From: Benincasa hispida
Taxonomy: Eukaryota > Streptophyta > Magnoliopsida > Cucurbitales > Cucurbitaceae
Reading direction: 5' to 3'
Assembly: GCF_009727055.1 (NCBI RefSeq)
Contig: NC_052357.1
Span: forward strand, 15,707,648 to 15,771,647
DNA: 64,000 bases
The translations under genes and the position numbers were made by a program. The notes under the pieces were generated by a model. That model was not told where the DNA came from. It did not search any database and worked only from the letters and a program-made list of their open reading frames with translations. Position 1 is the stretch's first letter. Every line of letters begins with the position of its first letter. Shown piece by piece: positions 1-12,082 of the stretch.

Positions 1-1978
1 ATATCAGATACATCTCTTCCTCCCACTGAGTATTTTATAACCTAGGGTTTAGCTTACTTAGAAAAAACACGGCTAAGGATTTTAACTTAGTGACTTTTAG
101 GTTTGCCCAAGAGTAACGTTTACCTTGGATAGTTAAACAATTTTTTTATCTTCATCCATTAAACTCTTAAACGGATCTTTAACCACATCGTCATATGCTT
201 GTTAAGAATCTATCTAATTCACCTTTCCAGGTAGGTTCTCAGGTAAGGGTGTTATGTTTCTGTCAACTTAAGAACTCCAGCTTAGCCAGAACCTGCCTTA
301 GATAAAAGGTCCCTTATAGATAGATTTACAACAAATTTAGTCTTTTATTCCAACCAATTTAATCCTATTAAACCGATTCTAAAGATTAATCTGGGTTACT
401 AAACTCTTTAGAACCACTTGAACTTAGGTCTATCTCAAACAAATTTTAAAACCCTTTTAAAAACTTGGGTTCACCCTAAGTTCGCATGCAACTCTTTCTT
501 ATTGATTTTAGGTCTAATTTCCTTTATAACACTTATAAACGGAAACCAACCACAATGCTAAGCTAACACATGAAAAGCATTCAAAACGCTTATAAACAGC
601 CTAAGTATCATGCTCAATGCATTGTCCATTCATTGCTACTTCTTTTATATAACACTTATACAAAACAGCAATGAAACAAGCACAATATGCTTCCATTCAC
701 TCTTAGACTATAACACTTATAATAAAAGGATGATGCATGATAATGCTCACTTCATGCAAAATATAACTCTTATATTTCATGATGCATTCGCATGCTTTCA
801 AGTAATATCTTCATGCTCGATTATAACAATTATAATACATGATGCATGAATAACTGCACAACCTAAGGTGGGTTTTAAACTATATGTCAAACACTTTGGC
901 ATATAAGCACCATAGATCACATGTATAATAAACCAATGTTGATGAACCGGGTAAAATTGCCTTAAAACCACAAAAATTAAAGCTAACTATTACAAAGATA
1001 AGAAGTCTCCGGTTCAAACAGGTGAACTGGGTCTTGAACTGCTCGGGCAATACATCGCGTCTCCAACCATCGTGTACTAAACTCCCTGCGATCGTCTACA
1101 CGATAAAACAAATGCTTTCATCTATCACTTACCAATGCTCCCAGAGCTAAACGATCATTTAGCAATTACTACACGATCATTTAGAAAAATCTAAACGATC
1201 GTTTTGCTGTTACTACATGATCATGTACCTTTTACTAAGCGATGAAGCCTGAGGTACACGATCGCTTAGCGCGCTCCGCACAACACCCGCCTTCCGCGAT
1301 CATCTAAACGTCTACAATGTTGCAAAGCACCATTGCCTAAGCGATTGCTTAGCTAACGCCTCCGTATCGTATACGTGTGATCGTGTAGGTAGTAACTAAG
1401 CAATAAAGCTTACTAACTACACGATCGTCTAGCACTCTCTTTTTACTAAATGATGAGCATCATATGTTCCCACTACGATCGTCTACCTCTAGTGCCTACG
1501 CGATCGGGCAACCAAAGCTATGTGATAGAGTAAACGATTTACCCAATCGCTTAGCATTAGCTATATCATTTAGTAAATACTACACAATTGTCTAGAAAAA
1601 TTTAAATGATCACTTAGTTAAATCCCAACGATCGTTTACCTTAGGCTACACGATACGACCAACGCTTGGTCTTCTTCTTCGTTGAGAACTGCATCTCCAT
1701 GCTTCGAAACTTCATCACGAACGACTTGACTAACTCAAACTCTTTGAATTACAGACTCGATTGCAATGTTAATTATGCCTAAAAAACACAGGGTTACAAA
1801 TTAACACTTTGTAATTACAAACAGCTTTAATTGAAGGTAAGCTAGAAACCTTCATCTACTCAACCACAAATGCACTTAACGATTAAATACAAATGCAGAA
1901 ACCCAGCGCGACTATAAAATGGAGATTAAAATAGACTTGTAATTTGGAATATCAGAATAACCTGGCTCCGATACCAAT
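1..1978 (-). mobile_element. Copia element, 5' leader (partial, runs off left edge)
   Basis: This is the untranslated leader between the primer-binding site and gag of a Ty1/Copia-type element read on the minus strand; gag and pol would lie to the left of the window. I assign it because it ends at a tRNA-iMet-like primer-binding site next to an LTR start, and because 180-330 matches 56670-56790, which sits in the same place in a second Copia element with coding remnants. No long reading frame is present; the 79-codon frame at 610-849 has no recognisable content. About 1080-1640 is crowded with variants of the motif CGATCGTTTAG. Sure of the leader assignment by homology and position; family within Copia unknown. 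Confidence 0.7.
1964..1976 (-). other. Primer-binding site of left Copia element
   Basis: The minus strand reads TGGTATCGGAGCC, which differs by one base from the common plant Copia primer-binding site complementary to initiator methionine tRNA (TGGTATCAGAGCC). It lies two bases inside the LTR boundary (TG at 1979), the normal spacing for this family, and fixes the orientation of the element as minus. Confidence 0.8.
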
Positions 1979-2137
1979 TGAAAAAAATCGAACACGAGGA
2001 TTTCCATGAGTAGCGGAATAGATCATTCCAAATTACAATCATGAATGAATATTACAAATTACAGTCTCCACGCTCCTTGCTCACGAATGCTCGAACATAG
2101 CAACCTTGAACGCTCGAACAACACGATCGCTCCACAG

Positions 2138-3805
2138 TGATAACGGGTAGAAATGCACGTTATCATAGTGCTAAGTTCTTAAATAATGTTGGCTTGAGTT
2201 GATAAAATGTGTTAGATTGTGTCCAAAAAGCATTAAGTTTATTACATTGCGGTCGTATGCGTTCATTGCATAGGAACAGTTGATTTTTGTATTTTTATGC
2301 AGAATATGCGTCGACGCAAAGAGGAAATTTTGATCATAGGAAATCATTGGTCGAGCGCAGCATTATCGCAAGGCTTTGTGGTGATTGCGTTCGCAAACTT
2401 TTGCTGAAGAAGGATTGCTGCAACTTGGTGGGCGCATGTGGGTGAAAGGCATAATTAATCACGATGGGACAGAAAGCTGATGACGGTCGAATTCGAATTA
2501 AGTTGACAGCCGTTAACGATTAACAAGTACACTCAGTTTTTTGGTGACAAATATTCGGCGCATCGGTCAGGTATTAAATCCATCCCATCTTGTGCAATCA
2601 TAAGAGAGGAATCGCCTTTCACCCCAGAAGCACACTATAAATACCAAAGGCATCCTTCAAAAAAGGGGTCGAAAATTTCATAAGTTCGGATCATTAGCTC
2701 AACACATCTTTGTCCATAGTTTTTTTTTTTATTTTAAAGGCAGAGCAAGAGAAGAGTAGAGATGCCGGAGATCACCAAGGGCAACTCGAGAGAGAACCCT
2801 GAGGCGTAGAAGCAAAAGAGCGGGTCGGACTCTCGCAAGAGCGAGATTATCTTTTTGAACACAATAGAAAGACAGTGTAAAAAGCCTGGGAAGCAAGAGA
2901 TTGCTACCAGGCTCTTTATTCTATTCTTGCATTGTTGTTTTGTACTTCGTCTTTATATTTATAAAATGAAAGTTTTTATTCTACATCTGTTTACTCTCTT
3001 AGTACGCATGAGTAGTTAAACTAGTCGAATGGGTTGAGAAGAACTAAGCTAACATGACCTAGGACTTTCATTGCTTGCGATTATCTTGTTTTATGCTGTG
3101 CCCAACACCCCTTTAGAGCTACTCGAGACAGAGTCTAAAGAAAGAACCTAAGACTCGAGAGAGCTAGGTTAGAATCTAGACTCGAGAGCGCAAGATTAGA
3201 ACTGCATAAACAAGAGATAGGGACTTAGAGATAAGCTCTTTCTACCAACCTGCATCGCATGCACCCTAGAGATAGGTATGATATTATGTGGTCGCCTTAT
3301 TTATGTGTGTGTCATTTCGTCATCGCATAAATAAGAATAGTGGCTTATGTGTAGGTCCTATAAACTTATCACATATATCGCATGCGTTCTAGCATTAGAA
3401 GCCGTAGTATTCGCATCGAGAGGTGGTTTGCTATTGTATGTGTGTTGCATGATCACAAAGCATGAACGCATCCTAGGAAGTGTTAGCTGAAATGCTTCTC
3501 AACCTGTTCACCGCATACTCATCGCATTTTCCGTTTGTCAACTCTCTTTTCGAACTCCGCTGCATTTGTTTATTTTTCATTACCGCAATCAACAAACCAA
3601 CAAATATTTGATTTATCCGTTACTGCAAATTTTTCCTAAAAATTACCACCGCATAATTTTTTTCCCAAGTTCCTGAGTTTGACCCTGGACTTACCAGGAA
3701 ACTCAGTGGGGTTTACACTTGGATTCCACTGAGAAAACTTGAGTGCTTAACACAATTCCATCATCGCATTTCCTCCACAATTTCACATCATAAAATAATG
3801 CATCA
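2138..3805 (+). mobile_element. Complete Gypsy-type solo LTR
   Basis: The element starts TGATAACGGG and ends ATGCATCA (TG...CA) and is flanked on both sides by the same five bases, CACAG (2133-2137 and 3806-3810), a perfect target-site duplication. It is 1668 bases long and belongs to the same family as the 1683-base LTRs at 17378 and 24499, with which it shares the start, the TATA region and long blocks near 2760-3560. No internal region is attached, so it is a solo LTR left by recombination between two LTRs. Confidence 0.9.
2636..2643 (+). promoter_or_regulatory. TATA box of Gypsy solo LTR
   Basis: TATAAATA sits about 500 bases into the LTR and at the matching place in both LTRs of the related element (17898 and 25017), followed each time by CCAAAGG. 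Conservation of place supports its being the retroelement promoter. Activity is not shown. Confidence 0.6.
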
Positions 3806-4809
3806 CACAGCATGAACACCGCGATCACCTCGGTCACGAACACTCCAGCAAGAACACGAACGGCCTCCATAGAACCTCGACGGCATCGAGTTGAATATGA
3901 CACCACTAAGAAGGCTACCTTGGTATTCTCATCATGAGAATCCATAGGGTGGGCTTTGTGCAGACTCAATTGAGGCAGGAGAATGGAGGATTCAACAATC
4001 GTGTACACAATTAGGCAAATGGGAGAAGACAGAAACCTATCATATAGGCCGATGCCTAATTGTTTAGCAAAAGCTAAGCGATCGTTTAGCTCATCGTTTA
4101 GCAGCATGTCTGTCACCTAAAAACACTACACGATCGTTTACTTTTTTCATGTTGTCGCTTAGTAAATCCATATTTACTTGACAGCTTCAGTGAGATGCTT
4201 TTCCGAGAGAGAAAATCCCTAAAACAATTTTGACAAAAACTTTGGCAAAACTTACTAAAATTAGGAAAACAAATTTTCCTTGAGATGAAATATATAAACC
4301 ATAGTACTTTTTCTATTCCATGGTACTTAATGTAAATCTCATTTACATTAATCCTCCATTGAGCTACCATTGGATCTTATGCACCTGTAGCTCAAAGCTC
4401 CAACGGAGCGTGAATAACTGACTAAACTCTAGTTGGGCCAATAACCATTATGCCCCTCTAATGAACATAAGTCATAGTTCTACTATGACTTAGTCCTCTC
4501 TTCTGAAGTTGTGGCCACTACGTTCAAGCCCCTCAGATTAGACAAGTCCCCCTAAACACTAGTCTCTATGGTCGTGTCACGACTGCTCCAAGCTAAGCAT
4601 ACTTAACTTTGGAGTTCTTACGATTGAGCCACCAAAAAGGAAGGTGCACCTTGTTGGCATGGGTAGTAACTTTCAATTCTTTTAAGCCTTTCTTAACCAT
4701 ACTTTCATGTCCTCAGGATCCCTCTCATTCGGATGTGATATTGGTTCATTCATGTACCCCTCCTAAACTCGGGTCGTTACAAATCCCAACATATAAATCA
4801 ATTTCTCAA

Positions 4810-5973
4810 TAGAGGATCAGTGAGAGCTTAAAGAGCAAGATGTATTTATAGGAGTAAAACAGTAATTTTAACCTAGCTATAAATACGACAATTTGTGAAG
4901 GGTCGACTTACTGATTATGGTTAAAGTGGCAGAAATATATCTACAGTGAGGAAAGTACAACTATCGAGCTATAGTGGGGTGTTTTGGTAGTTAACGAATA
5001 TTGATTAATTCGGTCTAAAGTGTTTAGCCAATTAATCTCAAATCGTTGAAACTCATGATCTGTAGGTTTATAAGGTCCCTTTACTAGCTCGTAAAATTAC
5101 TCCTTTGATTAGTGAATTGAGCGAATTTGAAATGTTCAAAATCAAAATTAGGGTTTTGAATTTGAAAAGTTCAAATTCAATTTAGGGTTTGATTAGTTAT
5201 ATTCGATATAATTAAAATGTTTAAATTTGTCGAAATTAAAATATAAACTGGAGATATTAAAATATTCAAGTATTGATTTACATGAATAGGGTTCATGTAT
5301 AAATTAGGTGTTTAATTAATTTAATAATTGATATTAAATCATTAATTAATTAATTATTTAAATGAAATAAATTCAATTCAATTTTGTAAAATTCAGAATT
5401 TCTTTTAAAATTTTCAATTAAATTTAATTTTGATGAAAATTAAATAAAAATAAAATAAAATTTCGATAATTTGAAATTAAATTAAAAATTGAAAATTCCC
5501 CTTTAGTGGAGTTTTCCAATTTTTTTCCAATGTTTGAGTGGTTATCTTCTTAATGAACACCTAGCCCACTTAAATTAAGCTCTTTGAGGTGTCAATGAGC
5601 TGAAGTTATGATTTACATGGTTAAATACTTCAGAATTTTGAATAGAAAAAAGTTAATGTAAGCTGAAAACTGAGATTCTGAAATTCTCTCCAAACCCTCT
5701 TCCTTCTCAACCCAGTTGACCTCAATTCAGTGTTTCCATCACACAATCTGAGTTAAAGGATAGTAGAGAAGATCCTCTTGGTGGTTTATTGTGCACTTGG
5801 AGGTCAAATTCGTGAAGAGGAGCAAGAATTTGAAGAGTTTCATCAAAGGTAATATACTTATGAAACCCTACTTTATATAACAATTTATATGCATGCTTCA
5901 AAACTCAAATTAAATGTAATTAGAGTGTTTATTGATTCTAATTTCTTCCGCTGCTTGTATGTTTACTCTATCA
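4810..5973 (+). mobile_element. Copia LTR fragment (plus), 5'-truncated
   Basis: From about 4810 the sequence matches the plus-oriented LTR at 7510-8620, including the block around AATATATCTACAGTGAGG, and it ends in TATCA at 5973, where MULE transposase sequence begins abruptly. The first several hundred bases of a full LTR are absent. The neighbouring LTR piece on the left is in the opposite orientation, so the two form a head-to-head pair. The left boundary is approximate. Confidence 0.6.
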
Positions 5974-6476
5974 GTATCTATGAGACATGTAAGTGGAGCG
6001 TACATGTAGTTAGAATGGATGGTTGTGATATTTTCAAGATCACCAAATATACGGTTGCCCGCACATACTCGATTGAAGTCCTTATCATGACCCTAGGTAA
6101 GCTAATGCGTCTGTAATTGGCCAGCTAATCAAAGAGAAGTTCAACATTAGTCGTGCTGAAAAACTGTGCCATATTATCAAGGATATATGGCTGGAATATG
6201 GTGTCAACATAAGTTACAACAAGACATGGCATACAAGAGAAACTACTTTTGCTCTTGCAAGGGGTACCCCTAAGGAATTTTATTCCCTGTTGCATGCTTA
6301 TGGTGAAATTTAAAGATTGAAAACCCGGGATCGTTTTTTAGATTGAACTTGAAGAATCTCAATACTTCAAATATATGTTCATGACACTAGGTCCTAGCTT
6401 AAAAGGGTTTAAGAGTTGTCATCCAGTGATCATTGTTGATGGTACTCATTTGAAAGGTAAGTACAAAGGCACAATA
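5974..6476 (+). pseudogene. MULE A transposase, N-terminal part
   Basis: Translations in shifting frames contain the MuDR-type DNA-binding region (GCDIFKITKYTVARTYSIEV) followed by the start of the MULE transposase domain (ESQYFKYMFMTLG, then VIIVDGTHLKGKYK). The Asp in VDGTH is the first catalytic acidic residue of the DDE transposase by family knowledge. Single-base deletions break the frame, for example near 6115 and 6310. The reading continues at 10400 on the far side of the LTR insertion. The matching intact-order copy is MULE B at 16917-17372. Not functional. Confidence 0.85.
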
Positions 6477-9400
6477 TGAAGGAAATCAAACCAGAAAACT
6501 TCCATGAGCAGCGAAAGGGATTGTTCCAAATTCCATTCAGATTGACTATAAATAATTACAGTCTAAAACAGAAACTAACAGGTCATACAAAAATAGAAAT
6601 TACAGCATGCTACAAGAGATTCAAGCGATAGAGTATGCATACCTTTGAAGAACCATTCTTCAAGAATCCCTCGATCAATCTACAATGCGTCCACAACAAC
6701 AGCACTCGAACGCGACGAACGGACCACCAATAGTATGAACAACTTGATGCTCCTCGTATTGGGTTTTATGTCCTAAAACTCATGGTATGTAAACAATGGA
6801 GCTTATTCTAAAAATTCAATAAAGGTGTTATTAAATAGATCTATTGCTTGAATAGAAATCCAATAAACCTAAAGGTCCCTTGACTATTGGATGAGTACTT
6901 AAACTTTATGTGGAGACATAAAGGTGGATTAGGTTCGAATAAATAGTCAAAATAATCTATACTACATGGATAAAATTGGGTACCTTATTCTGGTAACACT
7001 ATTAGATACGACCTGCTCTGTAGTTGTTACAAGAAGTTGTAAAGTGCTACAAACGAAGTGATCCTAATTCGTTCATGTTTGACATGAGGAGTGGGGGGTC
7101 CTTGTGCAAAAGAGTTTGTACAAGATCGGACCACGAAATGAGTCACTTTTACTTTATAATGTTGTTTACTATTTAAGACTGACTATTTCATACCTAGGTA
7201 ACTTGACCTTAATCATGAGCTAATTGTGAACTCCTGTTTATTCGGGATTGCCCTTAGATTTGCATAGGTGAGGGTTGGCTCAACAGCGCGGGCTCAATAT
7301 GACTGCCATTTTAGGGGTGAGACTGGATAGATAGTTGGGGACATAGGGTGCAAGAGGAAATTCACTCCTAATCGCTTTAGGGATAGTAGAGAGATTGTTC
7401 TCTTAAGTGCTGATTCTAGGGCTTGAACAAGGGATCCTGCCCTCTCATTTGAAATGAGAGGAACTCAGTTTTGCGATTGGATCACAAAACAATTGTTCAT
7501 TAGGGGATTAGTGGGGACTTAAGGAACAAGAGGTAATTTTGGGGGTAAAACAAAGATTTGACCCAGTCGTTATTACGAACAACCAGTGAAAGGTTAACTT
7601 ACTAATCATGGTTATATCGAGTGGATTAATATATCTACAGTGAGGGGAGTTCAACTATAGACTTTAGTGGAGTGATCCATTAGTTAACGAATGGGAGGTT
7701 AGATCGATCTAATGAGTTTAGCCGATTAATCTCGGATCGTTGGAGTCCATGATCTGTAGGTCTATAAGTTCCCCCTACTAGCTCGAAAATGGATAGCTTT
7801 AGAGTAGCGTAATAAGTTAATTTGAAATGTTCAAATTATAATCAAACGGAATTGGAGAAAATATATTTAAATACGATTTAAATATATGAAGATGAATTTG
7901 TGTAAAAATTAATTTAATATTAGATATTAAATTAATTAGAATTATTTAAATTGTTTAAATAATTATTTATTAATTTTATTAGAAAATTAATTTGTAAAAT
8001 TAATAAATTTTTATTTTAGAAATAAAATATNAAATTAATTTGTAAAATTAATAAATTTTTATTTTAGAAATAAAATATGATTTTAAGATCAAAATGGATT
8101 TTTGGCAATTGAAAATTACACAAAACTTGAAAAATGGGTTTTTCAAGTCTTTTTCAACTTGCTCACAAGGAACCCACCACCTACTCCTTTGCTTTACTCC
8201 AAGCATGAGTTGCATCCCATGCAGCACATCTCTTTGCATGATAGTTTGCAATATATTGAAGAGATTGGATGAACAAAGCGGATGGGAACCGATTGAATTT
8301 TTTCTGAAAAATTCGGATGAAGAAGGTGTTCTTCAATGGGTTCTGTTCAATGAGCTTTCTCCATATTCCCTTTGATTCCAGCTATTTTGAGTCCCATAAA
8401 TCAATCTAGAGCACCAAGAGGATAGTAGAGAAGATCTTGTGGTGGTCTACACAAGGATTCAGAGGATTTTGCAACTGGAAATGGAGGTTTCGTTGGTTCG
8501 GCCAAGGTATGTTCATGAAACCCATTATACTCTGTTTTTAGCATGTTTCTTTTCAACCAAAATTAATGAACTAGAGTGCTTATGGATCTTGATTTCTTCC
8601 GCTGTGTGATGGTGTTCATCCAACATCTTGAACCCAATCGAGTCCAACTCGATTCACGAACAAAGTAAAGACACTACCGCAAGTGTTACCTTGGTATTCT
8701 CGATGTGAGAATTCAGGAGTTGTGGGCTCTGTACGATCTTGGATTGAGGAAGACTGGAAGTATACGATTGAGTAAGTGGGAGATGATACACTGTCTACTG
8801 CATAGACGATATACCTGATCATTTAGAAAATACAAGCCTATCGTATAGACTTTGCTACTCGATCGTGTAGCAACGATCAGTTGAATGACTATCGTATAGT
8901 CAACTTTAAGCAATCACTCAGTTGATCGTGTAGTCTCTCGATGGCTATAATAAAATAATTTTATTTGATAGCCCTTTTCCATGAGCACTTTCTGAATGAG
9001 GCAACTACTAAAATTAGGAAAACAATTTTCGTTTTATCTCACGATTACCATAAAACTTCCAATAACCTTCTACTCAATCGATTATTAGAGAAAAAAAATT
9101 AATTATCATATAATTAATATATTATAAATAAATATGAAAACCAACTTATCATATTATATTTATAATCTATAGTTTTAATATTTCATCTCATGAAACATAT
9201 AAACCATGTTCTTTTTCTATTTTATGGTATTTAATATAAATTATATTTATATTAATTCTTCTAAATAATGTATCTCATACATCACACCAATTATATCACA
9301 TATAATTGAATTTCCTCTTGTTAATTTGAACAGCTCAAAGTAACCAAAAATATGATTCTCAACTTGAACCCATTGAGCTACCAAGGGGACCTTATGGACC

Positions 9401-10394
9401 TGTAGCTTGAAGCTCCAACGGTACGTGAATAACTGACTAAACTCTTTAGTCATGCGATCCACCATCCGTTAACTGCCGTACACTCCACTAAAGATCGACA
9501 GTTGAACTCTTCTCACTATAGATATATTTTTGTTTCCATATAACCAATCAACAGCACGATAACCCTTCACAAATCGCTTGTAAGTACAGTTGGGCTAATT
9601 TACCGTTTTGCCTTTGTAGTTACATCTAACTCCTTAAGTACCACAAATTCCTTTATTGAACAATAAGTCATAGTCCTACTATGATTGAGACCTCTCTCTA
9701 AGAGAGGATGTGGCCATTATGTTCAAGACTCACAATCAACCTTTAAAGGAGCAATTTATCTACTTACCCTTGCTTCGGGGAAGGAGTGAATTTCATCTTG
9801 TTTAACTGAGTTCCCAGCTCCCCAATCAGAAGAATCCCCAAAAAGGTAGGTTTGTTGAGTTGGCAATCTGGCCACTCTCACCCATACTAATCAAAGGATT
9901 ACCTTCATAGGCAGGAGTTCCTAAAACACTTAGGATTAAGGTCATGTCACCTATGGTCGTTTTAGTGAAATGTAAGTCTCAATTATCAATGGCATTATAT
10001 AAAAAGACTAATCATCTCGTGGTCTGGTCTTATACAAACTCTTTGTATAGGACATCCCCGCTTGCATGTCTCCATATGAATGGTCCGGATCAGACCATCT
10101 GTAGCAGTTTAGAACAATTGTAAACATCTACAAAGCGGGTCATATTCATAGTGTCACCAGGATAAGATATCCCTCCTTTATCTTTATACTACAGACCATT
10201 TAGGTTATTACTTAAGGCATGATCCACTTGTATGTCTCACATACATGTTTAAGTTTACATGAAATAACCACGGATCTTAGTTTATTGGATATGAGTAAAT
10301 GCAAATAAAATAACACTTATTTTATTATTAACAATGTGTACAAACTGTTTACAAACTTCGAGACTCCGGGAGAATTAGGACACCAGTCCTAACA
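6477..10394 (-). mobile_element. Copia LTR (minus) inserted in MULE A, with a nested plus LTR
   Basis: The insert starts TGAAGGAAATC and ends TCCTAACA (TG...CA). It splits the MULE A transposase exactly within the run read uninterrupted in MULE B (GGCACAATATTGG). The flanks are CAATA (6472-6476) and CAATG (10395-10399), a five-base duplication with one change. On the minus strand it opens TGTTAGGACTGGTGTCC and closes with the same LTR-end block found at 1979-2050. No gag or pol is present, so it behaves as a solo LTR. A plus-oriented LTR occupies roughly 6757-8625 within it. A one-base N at 8031 marks an assembly join. Confidence 0.75.
6757..8625 (+). mobile_element. Plus-oriented Copia LTR nested in the minus LTR
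   Basis: From about 6757 the sequence reads as an LTR in the plus direction (TTGGGTTTTATGTCCTAAAA at its start, a TTGATTTCTTCCGCTG block near its end). It corresponds, in reverse, to the surrounding minus-strand LTR. The minus LTR resumes at about 8626. I could not find a convincing target-site duplication, so the exact limits and whether this is a second insertion or an inversion are uncertain. Frames such as 8094-8375 (+) are LTR sequence. Confidence 0.5.
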
Positions 10395-11460
10395 CAATGT
10401 TGGTTGGCGTTGCAATGGATGATAATATCCAGATGTACTCTCTAGCATATGCTATCATCGACAATGAGACCGACCGATCATGGAAGTGATTTATGACGAG
10501 TTTAAAAGCTACAATTGGGGAATGCCCTAATCTTGTATTCATTCCAGATTAACACTAAGCTATCACCAATGCAATTGATGTTGTATCCCCAACAACATTT
10601 CACGGACTTTGTACTTTCCACTTAAGGAGGAACATGAATTAAAACTCTAAGGATGAGGCGGTGAGAGCAAATTGTTTGATAATACAATAAAAAGCTTAGT
10701 TCGCGTTCAAAAGATATTGAGACTAAATATTGGACTTCAAGAATGGTGACCTTGGAAGATATTTGAAGGATGCGGGTGTTGAACGGTAGGCACGATGTTA
10801 TCAATATGCAAATCAATATGATAGCATGACGAACAATAGTGTCGATTATTTCAACTCGGTGATGAAAAAAGCGAGGATGTTGCCAATAACAACACTATTG
10901 GAATACAATTGGGGTTTAATACAACAATGGTTTTATGAGTGGCAAAATATTTGGTCAATTAGCACATCGACACATTCAAAATATGCAGAGGAAATGATAT
11001 CATTAAAGTGTGAGAAAGCCAGGCAATACCAAGTCAATCCAATCAATTGTTACAGGTTCTATGTGAAAGATGATGGGTTAGATGATATTGTTAGCCTTGA
11101 CACACTTGAGTGCAGTTGTAGACAATTCCAGTGCTTGGAGATTCTATGTTCGCACGTTATTGCTGCAACTAGAGAGTAGAATATCAACCCATTCACCCTA
11201 TGTAGCAGATTCTATTCTATTGAGTCGTTTGTCCTTGCATACCCAGAATCAATATCTCCTTGGCCATGTGACTAAATGGAAGAAACTGCCAACGTATGAT
11301 GACGTTAAGATCCTTCCATTTATAGGGTTGTTTGAATATGTCAATGGGGGGTATAGAGGATCTCGTCCTCTGGAGAATGTCGATCCCCAAAAAAATGCAA
11401 ACATGGTGGCAGTGTCAGCCATAATTGACAGACATGTAATGAGCCACTCGTCAATATAGC
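10395..11460 (+). pseudogene. MULE A transposase, C-terminal part
   Basis: Continues the transposase after the LTR insertion. Readable pieces include the region after the first catalytic Asp (10400-10560), FHGLCTFHLRRN near 10600, and a long clean stretch at 10826-11179. That stretch ends in a SWIM zinc finger with CxC spaced from CxH (ECSCRQFQ...LCSHVIAA), the C-terminal signature of MuDR-family transposases. In-frame stops occur directly after the presumed second catalytic Asp (PD then TAA at about 10550) and before NSKDEAV at about 10640. The frame changes again after 11179. Inactive. Confidence 0.85.
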
Positions 11461-12082
11461 CGAAGCCAATGTACAAATAGATCACATCTTTACGTAGTGA
11501 AAGATTTCATTGTATTTTAACTTGTTATAACACATGCTATAGTAAACAACTGATTTGACTTCTGTCATTCTCCCGATTCTTCCTCTCAATTTTCATCTTG
11601 TTTCTTGCTCTTCTTCTTTTTTCTCGTATAATTTTCTCATTTCTTTCTTTCGCCACGTACTCTCGTTTATTTCATCTTACTCGTTTGTCTCATTTCTTCA
11701 TATCGTTTTTTTTGTATAATTAGTCTTTTTTTTAATTTACATGTATATTAATGTGTGATTTTTTATTGGCTAGTAGACAAAAAAAAACATGTACTTCATT
11801 AAACTACATTTAGAATAACTAAATTTGAAATTTGTATAAATCAAATGAAAGTGAAAACCTAAACCACAATTTGTACCAGTGCTACCTTAAATTTTGGAGG
11901 TGTAGAAAAAAGCAAGCGAGTAATTGCCTTTACAAATGGAGAAAGGAGCAACTGCGTAGTTAATGATGTTGTTGGCGTTCGATGGTATAGGTTTAATGGA
12001 CTGAATTAGACGCATGCAAGTTACTGAGTGGAAGAAGACACGAGAGAGAAATATAGAAATTTGAGGAAGAGGAAAGAAGATG
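11461..12082. other. MULE A 3' non-coding region
   Basis: No coding sequence is seen. It contains a pyrimidine-rich tract at 11560-11720 (repeated CTTCTTTTTTCTC-like runs) and purine-rich sequence near 12030-12080 that leads into the terminal inverted repeat. It belongs to MULE A by position. Confidence 0.5.

Larger units (their letters stand above)
1979..4809 (-). mobile_element. Copia LTR (minus), interrupted by a Gypsy solo LTR
   Basis: This LTR begins with TG next to the primer-binding site and so is the 5' LTR of the minus-strand Copia element on the left. It is interrupted at 2138-3805 by a complete Gypsy LTR and resumes at 3806. The part from about 4370 to 4800 matches other Copia LTRs at 9390-9700 and 50690-51010 in the same orientation. 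It stops at about 4810, where similarity switches to a plus-strand LTR, so its outer end is missing. The boundary at 4809 is approximate. Minus-strand frames at 3703-4116 and 4113-4370 are LTR sequence, not genes. Confidence 0.65.

Noticed and set aside
1080..1640. Repeated CGATCGTTTAG-like words resembling a CRISPR or tandem array
   Set aside because: Spacing and sequence are irregular, there is no fixed repeat-spacer unit, and the organism is a plant. Kept only as a motif finding.
6757..8625. A five-base target duplication around the nested plus-strand LTR
   Set aside because: No pair of flanking words gave a convincing match, so the limits are left approximate.
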